A stretch of DNA of 64,000 nt from Bimuria novae-zelandiae CBS 107.79 (lineage: Eukaryota; Ascomycota; Dothideomycetes; Pleosporales; Didymosphaeriaceae). The position numbers and the translations under genes are program-made. Shown here piece after piece: positions 48,301 to 58,434 of the stretch. The DNA is taken from contig ML976793.1 of assembly GCA_010015655.1 (NCBI GenBank), positions 58,237-122,236 of the forward strand. The letters are read 5' to 3'. How positions within the stretch are numbered: the stretch's first letter is position 1; each line of letters begins with the position of its first letter. A model generated the notes under the pieces. That model did no database searches and was not told the DNA's origin. It worked only from the letters and a program-made list of their open reading frames with translations.

Positions 48301-50300
48301 CGCAGAACTGCTAACTCTAACTTTAATAGACTATAGAGTGGTCTAAAAGGCACTTCCTTGCCTTCTTTAATATTAATCTTTATCTTATAGGGGCCATAGT
48401 CGGCAAGGATGCTCGCGGCTTCTTCGGAGAAGGCTTCCTCCTACTATCCCTAGTATTCTTTAGGTAGCGTCCTAGGTAGGCCTCCTAATGTGTCCTTTAG
48501 GGTGGCATATATAATAAAATAGTTATTTGCTATGTCTTTAGCCGTGCCGGCGAACTCTTCTACTAATTTAGTAGAGATCTTAGTCTATTTACGCTTCCTA
48601 TAGGCGAAATAGATAGTCTTATTATAGAAGTTTGCGATAGGGTTCTATTCTACTAGCCAAGACATTCTTAGGACTATATTAAATCTACTAATATTACTAA
48701 CTATAAACAGGCAACTACCGCTCTTGGTTTTACCGCGACTGTCTATAATAGTGTAGGGGAGCTTCGCCTGGCCTAGAACGCCTAAGTCTTATCTGTTTAG
48801 CGCCACGTAGCGTTTGCCTTTTATTATTATTACCGCAACCCCTAACTACTTTATTAGATTACTACTAATAAAATTCGCTTTGGCTCCGCAGTCTACTAAG
48901 GCTTTAATTTATTATTAGTTGCCCTTGTGCTATACTTTACTATCTAGCGCGATTAGTAAGCTACTGCTTCTATCCCTAGGGGTCCTTACGGCTATAACTA
49001 GTTATTATTAACCCTTATTATAGTTAACCTTGCCTATAAACTATTAGGCCTCTTAGTCTACAGCTTGTCTTTCCCCGCCTTGGTCTTGTACTTTAAACAG
49101 GACGCCTTATAATGGCCTAGTTCGTGGTAGTAGAAGTATTAGTCCTTGTCCCTATCCTCTACTACCTAAGCCTTCTTCTTGTTGTCCTTATCGCGATGGT
49201 CGCTATCGTGGCGTCTCTAGTATAGTCTTATATTATTTGACCTAGATCGCTTTCGATCGCGCCTTTTATTAGCTAGCTTGTTAAGGAAGTTATTATTAAC
49301 ATCGTATATGCGTTATTTTTTTAACTTATAAGGTTTTAACGCTTGCTAATACATATTTACCTTCGCTTCTAAGTAAGAGAGGCTCTTCTATTTACGTAGC
49401 TACTATTTAAGGCGTTCTTAGATTTTCTTATCTAGTGCTATGTAGAAGTTATTAATATAGTCTTTATTATTATTATCTAAGGCCTTCTCTAGGTCGCATT
49501 CCTCCTATTAGTCCTTAAGGTAGTTAAGGAGTTCTATAGGGGTCTTCTTGCCTTATTTAGCTATCTTAATCTTTTAACAAGCGGCACTCTTTCGCTCCTA
49601 GGCTAATCCTAGGGAGTCTACTATAGTCTACTATAGAAGGTCCTAGGTAACTTTCCTATGTCGCTTCCGCTCTAGGATCTTGGCGACTATTTAGTTTTAG
49701 TAGTTACGTTATGTATCTTCTAAGTATCTTACTACGAACCTAACCTACGCTTTATTAGTTTTAAGGGTAGGTAAGAAGTTAATATAGTCCTTATAGGCCC
49801 TCTTCTATAAGTTTAGTTCCTTATAACCCCTGCCCTTAAATTAAGGAGGTTTTAGCGGCTTCGGTAGCTGTGCGTCTAGGGTAGTAGCTACTATTTAGAT
49901 CTAACGTTCTTTATCGCGACTAGTGCGGGCCTAGCCTTATCTATCCTTTTTTCGCGGGCGTTAGATACTTCTAAAGGCCCTAGATTAGTCTTAACTAGTA
50001 TTATCTAAGCTTAAGGACGCGTCCTTTATTAAGCTATTACTTAATAGGTTATTGCTTGTGTTTTTGGCCTTGTCTAGGTTGCTATAACCCTCCTCGGGCT
50101 TTAGGGAGTTATTAGAGATGCTAGTAGTTATTATCTTATTCTTAACTAGGGTTTTGCCTTTAGATTGGTAACGCTCTACTATTAGGGAGGCCTCTAGTTC
50201 CTAGATGCGTTGTTAGAGCTATAGCGCGCCTAGGCGTTCTTAGAGGGTAACTTCCTCTAATTATTAGTTATTATTACTACCTATAACGACAAGGGGGTCT
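45370..50300 (-). pseudogene. Gypsy gag-pol polyprotein with chromodomain, RIP-broken
   Basis: On the minus strand, in order: zinc knuckle CFYCHELGHYKASC (about 49130-49090); reverse transcriptase with LLDIYYIVYLNNILIYSKT (about 47930-47880), the catalytic YLDD reading YLNN; integrase with WEDITIDIVIDLPKSKSRAY (about 46420-46370) and ILVVINFSKIAHYIPTRKD-like wording; a C-terminal chromodomain YKVK-KGYDSNKN (about 45440). Numerous TAG codons replace CAG/TGG. The element is dead. Chromodomains target integration to heterochromatin in active relatives. Confidence 0.8.
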
Positions 50301-50487
50301 TCCTCTAAGTCTATAGATATTGTTAGGTCTTTTATAGGCGTTACAACTATTAGAGACTCTTATTTAGAGTCCTATAAGTAGTAACCTGCTTTAAGGGTCT
50401 CCTGCTATTTTTAAGGTCTGGCGGGTAACTCTTCGTGTTAATTCCATCGTACAGGTGAATTAGATATGAGGGGGTAAGGGATCGTAT

Positions 50488-50661
50488 TGTAAAAAAGCGC
50501 CCTAACTACAGGCGACTTAGTCTATCCACAGTACTAAGGCGATCCCTTAGAGAGGGAAGAGAAGGGCTGCGGCGAGGGAAGTAGATAGGCGAAAGGCCCG
50601 GATAGCGCCGGTCTAGAGCGGACTAGGGCCGTCGAGGGCCCTCGACCTACGCCTCGTGACA
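50488..50661 (-). repeat. 5' LTR of the Gypsy element
   Basis: 174 bp, TGTAAAAAAGCGCCC to CGTGACA; followed outside by the CCTAA duplication. On the minus strand it lies upstream of gag. Confidence 0.9.
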
Positions 50662-51557
50662 CCTAAAGACTATATAGTTATACTCAAACGCTTCGCTAAT
50701 AATTAAGAGGAGCTAGATAAAGTAGCTCTAAAGGCTCTTAGAGAGGCTAAATAGAGTCGTTTAAACTATCTTATATAGTCTATAGTAGAGGATATTGCCG
50801 CTAAGGAGTTAAAGGCGCTCTCTTAAACACTCCACTATCTCTAAGTATAAAATTAACTATTTTAATATAAAAATAAGGGCTTAAGCGTTGCTCTTAATAC
50901 TAAAAAGCATTATAAGAAGCGTAGCAGGCCTCTTAATTTATAGTAGAGGCAAGAGTACTATAGTAGTATAGTACTCTAGTCTTCTTATAAGATTAGAGAG
51001 GCACGTGCACGCGAGAGAGTAAATAAAGAACTCTAGTATAAAAAGGAGCTTATAAAAGCTAATTAGAAGGAACTTTAGAAGTCTTCTAAGCTACTTAAAG
51101 AGAAAGAGAAGGAGGAGAAGCGTATAAAGAGAGAGAGAGCTAAAGTAGAGAAAGATTAAATAAAGGCTAAATAGGAGGCTACGCGCGAGGTAAAAAGAGT
51201 AGCTTAAAATATAAAAAAAGTATTTTAAACTTTATAAAAGGGTAAGCGTAAAGCCTTAAGAGGTCCTCCTTTAAAGTCTAAGCCTAAGAGACGCGCTAGT
51301 GGTGGTGTAGCTCTAGAGGAGTCCCTAGAAGCTGCACTAGCCGCCCTACTAAAAGTCGACTCTCGCGGCTGTACAATCACTCTCCTAAGCAAATATAAGT
51401 AGTAAATAGCAATCGCGAGCATATTACAAGTCTCTCCACTAAAAAATCTCGTAATAATAGCTATTTTGTGGCTCTCTGCAGCCTCATCTTTGTAGTGATG
51501 GGCATGTTGTTAGTGGGGCGGCACGCGAACCGGGGCGGCACGCGCGTCAGCACAGTA

Positions 51558-51912
51558 TAAGAGCGATCGTAACATTGCACCATCGCGTTGATGTTAGTAA
51601 AAGCGAAGGTGAGATTAAGGTGCGATAGCTTATAAGGACTTCTGAAAAGCTTCATACGCGTATTTCTTTAAATCTACGTATCCGTAATAACCTCTTTATT
51701 AAATTACTTTGACTACTACTTTGTACGCTGCTACCTAGCACGTGCGAAACAACCTTAAGCTTGGCTCAGTTACATATATCCAGTCGCATAAGTTCCATTA
51801 CTCTTCTGCACACTTGCACTGTTGCGCAGACTTCACGCAGACCGCCGCTGAGAATTTAACCCGTACGACCATTCGTGAAAGAATATACCCCACCCCATCG
51901 CAGCTACTCCCC
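51558..51912. other. Intergenic DNA right of the pogo block
   Basis: Balanced composition without RIP marks. No gene seen; contains the 3' flank of the Zn2Cys6 gene. Confidence 0.4.
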
Positions 51913-52272
51913 TCATACAACTCGCATCATCGTACTTCCATTCTCCGCATCCAATCCATCTACCACCTCTGCCGCTGTACTAACAAGCTCCTGCCCAAGC
52001 TCCTCCCCACCCCCCTCCTCCCAAGCCCTCAAGGCCTCATCAACATCCAAATACGAATACCTCAGATCCCAAAACTGCACCGGGAGCCCCTCTCCACACT
52101 CCTCTCCCGCCATCGCCGCGCTCAATACTTTCTCCAAACGCTTTGCGTAAGGCCAGCGAAGCGCGCACGCCTTAAGTTTCTCCGCCAGGACATCAAGATT
52201 ATGCGCACCACCTGTTTTGAAGAGTCTTGCATGAACTGCCAACGTTATAGACTATTCGGCGTGCAGTGAGAT

Positions 52273-52308
<36 letters not shown>

Positions 52309-54169
52309 AGCTTACCAAGGCAGAACCTCGCCGCGACAAACACGCACGGAATAATCAATGGGCTGATGTTTTGCAGGTTAGATGGAGGGAGGAGTTGGAG
52401 GGAGTGGGTTATGCCATCGGCTGCGTCAAGACAGCGGCGGACGGCGTGGTTCCATGTGCCCGGCGTGGCGTCTTGGGAAGGGAAGATGAGGGGTTGGTAG
52501 AGGGATATAGTTGCCCTTCGCACATTAGCATTATCCCAATCTTCCCAGGAGGTGTACTTATACAGATCCAACGCGCAGTGTATAAGCGTGCTGTTCGGCT
52601 CCTCCCCTCCGCCAACCTGTATCTGCACCTGCACGGCCTCAAATCTCGCCCTCCAGTCCTGCAGCCCCTGATCCACACCAATACAATCCTGACGCCTTCG
52701 AGCTCTATCCTCGATCGAATGGAGATCATAAGATCGTTGCAGAAACTGGTGCACATGATACACCTCATTCGTAACCAGCATAACATAAAGCGAATACCCG
52801 CACGACATCGCCAACTCATCGAACGGCCACGCACTAATCACAGCTTCGGGGAACGACCACGCGGCGTCGCTGCAAGGAAGTAATCCCGTGTTTTCGGGTT
52901 TGGCGATGCTGATGTTCCACGCTGCACCGAGGGTTGAGGCGGCATCGAGGACTTCGCCAGATAAGCATATAGGGATACTAATGTGGGAGGGGTGGTGGTT
53001 ACCTCTGCCATCCAGTACGCTCGGATCTTCTCTTCTCTTTCGACGAGGGAGAAGGGGATAGATAGCATGCGTGGGGGGAGTGTGGAGACGCGGTTGAAGT
53101 TGCGGCAGTGGTTGGCTACAAGGTCTCGGAATCCGAGCTGGATTGCCATGCTAAGACTGCCATCAGTGCACTGTGATATTTTGAGGGGGAAGAGGAGGTG
53201 TTACCGCCTTGCGAGAGCAACGAGATTCCAATACTCTTTCAAGCGGCCGGCACCGAGGTCGCTGACAGCGAGGATAAGCACGGCTTGCAGCGGACGCAAT
53301 GAGAGATCACTTATAGCCGTCATAAGCACCTGATTCCGGAGGTCTTCTGAGATTTTACGGAGATGCTCGCTTGATGGCGTGGCGGGGCGGTAGTCGCGCG
53401 GCAGTGTGATAGCGACAATGGCTTTGAGGACGATGTGGTATGGTGTCGAGTCCAGATGTGGCGACGTCCGTAGGGAGTCTAAGAGAGATGGTTGATGGAT
53501 GATTGGGAACCATGAGTGGTACTTCTCTGTGAAGGTGAGCGGATGTGGCCGATTATCGAATGGGATTGCTCACCAAACCAAGCACTGCAGAGTCCGTCGA
53601 GCACTTCTGGTGACAGTGGATCGAAGTCGCGAAACGTTCCTAATTTTGACCTGCCATTATTGCCTGGAGTATTCGGCGTAAGCTGAGTCGATTCGGGTGG
53701 AGCTAATAGATGCGAGTCGCGCTGAAGTTCCACTGGTGATGTGTGCGCTTGATGGTTGTCAGTGCCAACACCGTAAAAACTTTCCTGGACGTACAGCAAC
53801 GATTATCCTTAAGCATCTGCACTTCACTCTCCAGTTTATCTACAAACCCCCATTAGTACTTCCCTGCACGAAAGACGAACTCGTACTCAGCCTCTCCTCC
53901 AATGCCGTAACATAACCAGCCCTCAACCCGGGCTTCGATTTGTCCTTCACTGCAACGTCGCATCAGCACTTAGCGCATTCTTCATAACATTTAAAGTCAA
54001 AAGCTCACCATATTGACACTCTACGTCGGCTTTGACGCAGTAGTCGCATTTTGGGAGCTTACGGTTGCAGCGCGTTTTCCTTTGACGGCATAGCTTGCAC
54101 CTGTTTCGTCAGTTTTAGATCCTTTTCCAGAGGCGGAAAAAATTACACTGTCTTGCTCATTTTCTCCAT
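51913..54169 (-). CDS. Zn2Cys6 transcription factor with fungal-specific regulatory domain
   Basis: Nine exons inferred: 54147-54169, 54009-54100, 53887-53949, 53795-53839, 53574-53747, 53205-53526, 53003-53150, 52316-52951 and 51913-52235. The binuclear zinc cluster lies at residues 9-36 (CKLCRQRKTRC, then CDYCVKADVEC), followed by a leucine-zipper-like dimerisation helix (ALEERLNKLESEVQMLK). The large middle part reads as the fungal regulatory domain: CSAWFEKYHSWFPIIHQPSL, ISDLSLRPLQAVLILAVSDL, IPFSLVEREEKIRAYWMAE, LGAAWNISIAKPE. Such proteins bind CGG-containing sites in the nucleus; target genes cannot be read. Exon 7 to exon 8 does not join in frame with any canonical GT-AG pair, being one base short, so either a lesion or a missed splice exists there. 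Intron 8 contains a 32-base G run. It abuts the transposon block on its 3' side. Confidence 0.75.
52276..52307. repeat. 32-base poly-G run inside intron 8 of the Zn2Cys6 gene
   Basis: An uninterrupted run of 32 G on the plus strand, hence poly-C in the pre-mRNA. It sits a few bases past the 5' splice site of the 80-bp intron. Runs of this length are unstable and length-polymorphic, and are also prone to sequencing error. Confidence 0.95.
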
Positions 54170-54753
54170 GCTGAGGCTTGTATTTACACGGCCAGCGCTC
54201 TCGTCGACATGGCCCGATGGTGGCGGACGTCACACCCAGGATGGGACCAGCGGTATGCCAATCAAGGTATAGCGCTCTATCGGGCCATGTCAGCCCGAGG
54301 GAAATGGAACGACGTCAAGTGCTTACGCGACTTCCCAAGGTAACAACGCAGTGAGGTAACATCAGAGCGTGCGCAATGAACAAAGGCTGACGGGAAAAGG
54401 AGAATTTAACAGATCACAGATCACGCGAGCCAAAACTACATGCAGGGCATGAACATGGCACTAGTATCATTACTTCTCGCTGATACCTGACCGCCCTCTT
54501 CACAAGGGTATCCACCGCATCCCCGGTTCCTGTACACCTCGTATCCTTAACTCGTCCAGCTCATGCAAATGCGTTCGTTATACGTCCCTCGTCAATGAGA
54601 CAAAGAGGCGTCCTGAACGCTGTGCCGCCAATGCATGTGCCCGATGCAAATGCCCGAAGAAACTTTTGTATGGCCAAACCCTCTACCCGGAACGCGACGT
54701 GACATTAAGTTCATCGAGCGTACAAGCGCGCCTGAGACACTTCATCCCAAACT
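54170..54753. other. Intergenic, between Zn2Cys6 start and UBP3-like stop
   Basis: Promoter side of the Zn2Cys6 gene and 3' flank of the deubiquitinase gene, both on the minus strand. Small frames here have no recognisable content. Confidence 0.4.
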
Positions 54754-57483
54754 TCAGGACTCCATACGCTGGTAGAACAGGATGTACGCAACCTTGTTGT
54801 CGCGTACGTTGTCCTTGGGCAGGGGCGTCCTCTTGCCCGCCGAGTTGGGCGTCGCTGTACCGTTGACGACACCGGCCCATTTCTTCTCTTTCTTTTCTGA
54901 GCCGTTGACCTGGCTCCAACCGCCCCTGTCAGACTCCGCGTTGTCGCCGATATTCTCGTAAAAGTTCTGACTATTGCCAGCAGCGGTGTCGCTCTTATGT
55001 TGCTCAAGTGCGGCGGCGAGCACCTTCGGGTCCTCTTCAGCACCGCCTTCTGCAACGTCTTCAGCGCGGATACGGCGAATAATCGTATCGTCCATCCGGA
55101 TCCACTCGCGGCCTTCTTGCCTACGAACGTCGACCGTGTAGTGGCCGCCGCTTGCATTCTTGCCGTGATGATAGACTACCGCGGTCAATCGGTAGCGTGG
55201 TGAGCCGCCACGCACGTTGAGACCACCTCGCTTGTGCGGCGGGAAGACTTCCTTCGGGATATCCAGTTCAAGAGGATATCCAATCTTCTTCCAAATCTTC
55301 TGGGGACCGTTGGCATCATAATGAAAGCGCTTGAGGTGTAGTATAAGGACCGGCGGCAAAGTCTCGATAAACATCTGTTTGGTGGAAGCGCGGCCGCCGC
55401 GCGTGGCACTATCCAAAGTTTCAAGGTGCGTCAATGCTTTCAATGCATCGGTGATGTTGTTAACGTCCGGCGAATGGATGTCCAGTTGCAGTGGCTGGTA
55501 GGGTTCCATTGTGATGGATGACTTCTCGCCCGGCCGCTTGTATTCGGACCGAATCTTGCCTCCAAAGATTTTGATGAGGGGGGTTTCGACATCCACAGCA
55601 CCTGAAGACTGCGTAACAGACGCCTTTTGTTTCGGTCCTACCTCAAGCCAGCCATCATCAACGGATTCAGACTGCTCGCTCTGTGGCGATGTGACCGCAT
55701 TTTTTCCATTTGACGACCTGGAGCTCTTGATGACGTGAGCGCATTCGTCGTGAAAACCTGCGAGGAGAAAGCCCAAAAACTCTTCAGCATCTTCCTGTTG
55801 ACCCCGCTTCATGTTATCGAAACGGGGTAGCCGCCTAATGACGTCGTATACGTATTCTGGTGTGAGTGGTTCACCGTACTGCTCCAGTTCGTTGTCCTTC
55901 AAGCGCATACGAAGCTTCTCCGCAGACTCGGCTGAATCGATAACTTTGAAATCACGCATAAACATGATCATCGCGTCTACAAGAGGAGTCTCAGACTTGA
56001 AGCTATGCACAACGCGCTTCGCATACTGGTCCAGGAAGTCGTAAAAAGGCACGCAAAAGAGAAGGACTTGAAGAATCTAGACACCGTTAGTGCTTGTTGT
56101 ATTGATATTACTGGGAGTTTCGCTTACCGAATTCATATAACACAGATTACCCGTATTTACAAGGCCACGGGGTTCAAGAAAAGAAAGCTCTTTAGCAGAA
56201 TCGACAGAATAAGAGGCGAGGACATCACCGAGTGAGTTACTCTTAGGCGCCACAGGACCATTTGTGGTCGCGATGCCGTTGGAAGTAGGAGAGGCTTTGG
56301 GTGCCGGTGCAGGGTTCTTTGATCGGAGAAGCGCAGCCCACGAGCCGGGTGCCGCTTTAGGTAGAGGAGATGCCTTGGGGGGGTCTTCCGTACTACCATT
56401 TGTTTCAGGCGCAGATGCAGCGGGCTCGGTGACCTCCATTTTATTTTCTTCTCTGTCCACCGTGGTCGATTTCGCCGATTTCTGTGTGGTCGAGGTGAGG
56501 CTAGGTGCCCTGGCGGGCTTGATGGGAATCAGAGGGACAGCAGGCTTCGTCTGGGTGCGAGCATGTGAGCCCTGAGGCGCGCGCGGAGGTTGCACAGGCA
56601 TGGCTGAAGATGGAGGAGGAGAAGAAAGCGTCGACTCTCTTTCTGAAGGAGGATGAGAGGTTTGTGGGGTGTCGGTCTCCACTTCCGACGCGGGAGCCAC
56701 GGTTGAGGCCTGCGACTCCTCTGGTTCCTCGGTTGAAGTGTGATCAGCCTCTTCAGGCGCTTCTTTCAAATCTGGAACATCTGGCACCTGCCCGCGGGAT
56801 GGTAGAGCCAGAGCATCCTCCTGCGCCGGTACCGGGCCTCTGCGCCGCCGCTTCTTCTGCGATGCTCGAGGTGGGAAGTCCACGTCGGGCACCGAAAGCC
56901 AAGGCAGTGGCGGATGGTAAGGCTCATATGTCCCAGCCTGGATCGGCGCTGAGCCCAAAGATACCGAAGTTACTGAAGGTGTCGTGGGCGGCGGTGTAGA
57001 CGTAGCGAGAGTGGTTGGCGGAGTCGGCGAGGAAACCAGCGCTTGCTGCGAATGTACAGAAGGTGTGGAAGGTACAGGCTGCGGGGTTCGCTGCGGGGTA
57101 GGAATTCGCGGCGCAGGCGGTGTATGTGAATGGGCGACAGGCGGTGTTTGTCCCATGGCGCGGTTCACAGGCGGCAGATGCGCCATGTGCGGGTGTGAAG
57201 ATACTACGACGGGCGAGCCGTGCGGTTGAAATTGGCGCGGAGGCATCGCATACTGGTGATGCTGCGGCTGAACATACGGGCTCATGGCGTACCATTGCTG
57301 CTGCTGTGGCGGGGGCGGGTATGGCGACGCGTGCGGATTGAAGTGCGGGTGAGGGTTTGCGGCGTAGGGATTGTAGTGGACCGGTGAGTGCGCCTGTGGA
57401 GGAGGCTGGTGATATTGATGCTCACCATGCCGCCTTCCCGGATGGAAAGGGCCGGCAGGTTGCATCGAGTAGCCCGGCATCAT
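54754..57483 (-). CDS. UBP3: Ubiquitin carboxyl-terminal hydrolase, UBP3/USP10-like
   Basis: Two exons, 56128-57483 and 54754-56076, with a 51-bp intron (GTAAGC donor) right after the catalytic motif; 892 residues. Residues 1-430 are Pro/Gln/Ser-rich and disordered, as in UBP3/USP10. The catalytic core starts RGLVNTGNLCYMNS (Cys448), then ILQVLLFCVPFYDF across the junction; RGQQEDAEEFLGFLL lies near 545; the His box is NASGGHYTVDV (His764) and WIRMDDT gives the Asp near 781. All catalytic residues are present. UBP3 with its partner Bre5 removes ubiquitin from COPII and 40S ribosomal proteins and acts in ribophagy. The chosen start is the first in-frame ATG; the longer frame upstream begins with TTG. 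It is divergent from the RING gene at 58435. Confidence 0.9.
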
Positions 57484-58434
57484 GGAGAGGGAAGGTGCGG
57501 TGTTGTTGCCTTCACACAGTTGGACAGCCGGCCCAGGACCAAGCAGCCAACAAGTGCGAGGCAACGGGGGTAATGACGCTGAAACACACTATATACGTAC
57601 CCAGCGACTCTCTGCTCTGAGGCGTGGGCGCGGCGCAGGGCCTGTGGTGTTGTTGCGCTCAAGAATTCTTGCTGGGGTCCGATGCGTCGCGCGAGCTCAG
57701 AGAGCGGACAGCTGGGAGGCGGGGATGGCTGCACGTGTCGTCGGCGGCGGTCATTGCCTCAGCACTCCATCGTGGGCAGCGTGATGGCCTGCCCGGAGGA
57801 AGAGAAAGGCGATGAGAGGAGGGCGAGGGGGCCAATCGTGGTTGTGCCTCAGCAACTGATGGAAGGAGTTCGAACGACTCTCGCAAAGCAGCCTGGGGCC
57901 TGTGCGCCCGCGGCTCGTTTGTCGGCTCTCGTTTGTCGACTCTCGTTTGTCGGCTGGGGGTGTGGCGTAGCGTGCCAGCCACTCAATGCCCTGGACATGC
58001 GACACTGAGCAATTGGAACAGGGAATTGATTGTCTGGGTGTATGTCTGGGTATGTGGATGTGGACGTGCAGAAGCGGAGAAGAGTTTGGTCGGAAGCAGC
58101 CCCTCAGGCGAAACTTTGTCCAGATGGCCGCCCGCAGGCTCCGTCATGCTGTTTCACGTGACCGATGGCGACGGCCCATGTCATCTTGCCGTTTAGCCAC
58201 TGGTGACTCCTCTTCCCTTAAGTCCATCCCGTCTGGGGGACCCAACCACAACCCACTTAAACCTCGCGATATATACAGTGTTCCCCCCGGAGGAGCAGTA
58301 CGGAGTTTGGCAGTGCTGCGTCTCTGATTTCTCTCTCGTTTATTGTTCATATCGACCCCTCCGGTTAGCTGCTAGTACGGGAGAGACCTGCAGTCATCGT
58401 CATCGTCATCGTCAACGGTCGCACTGGTGGGACC
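57484..58434. promoter_or_regulatory. Bidirectional intergenic region between UBP3-like and RNF10-like genes
   Basis: About 950 bp separate the two divergent ATGs. It holds the promoters and leaders of both genes. Visible are pyrimidine/purine-rich stretches and a short TCATCG repeat at about 58394-58411, 25 bp before the RING start. Frames within it are GC-rich shadows. Confidence 0.6.

Larger units (their letters stand above)
43554..50661 (-). mobile_element. Gypsy chromovirus retrotransposon with both LTRs, nested in Pogo-A
   Basis: 7108 bp with about 174-bp direct LTRs and a 5-bp target duplication CCTAA (43549-43553 and 50662-50666). Coding is on the minus strand: zinc-knuckle gag near 49100, reverse transcriptase near 47900, integrase near 46500-46150, chromodomain near 45480-45370. 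That order, reverse transcriptase before integrase, is Ty3/Gypsy; the chromodomain places it with chromoviruses. RIP stops are frequent. Confidence 0.9.
42323..51555 (+). mobile_element. Pogo-A: pogo-like element carrying an inserted Gypsy element
   Basis: Same inverted repeats as Pogo-B (CTGTGCTGACGCGCGTGCCG at 42323, complement ending 51555), flanked by TA at 42321-42322 and 51556-51557. The plus strand shows RIP-broken transposase: AALRAIKYAKLRE near 42440, the DDE start NIDEKGFLISVIRRSKRVFS near 42890, HNSYNSHLTIEFLEY near 43255, then the Gypsy insertion, then DYIVILKRFANN at 50670 and a Lys/Glu-rich tail to about 51420. Opposite orientation to Pogo-B. Confidence 0.85.

Noticed and set aside
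53795..53839. A frame break after the leucine-zipper exon of the Zn2Cys6 gene
   Set aside because: A 47-bp intron (GTACGT donor, CTGAC branch site, AAG acceptor at 53748) restores the frame exactly.
57484..58434. Several GC-rich open frames in the divergent promoter
   Set aside because: All lack domain motifs, overlap one another on both strands, and are expected in GC-rich DNA.
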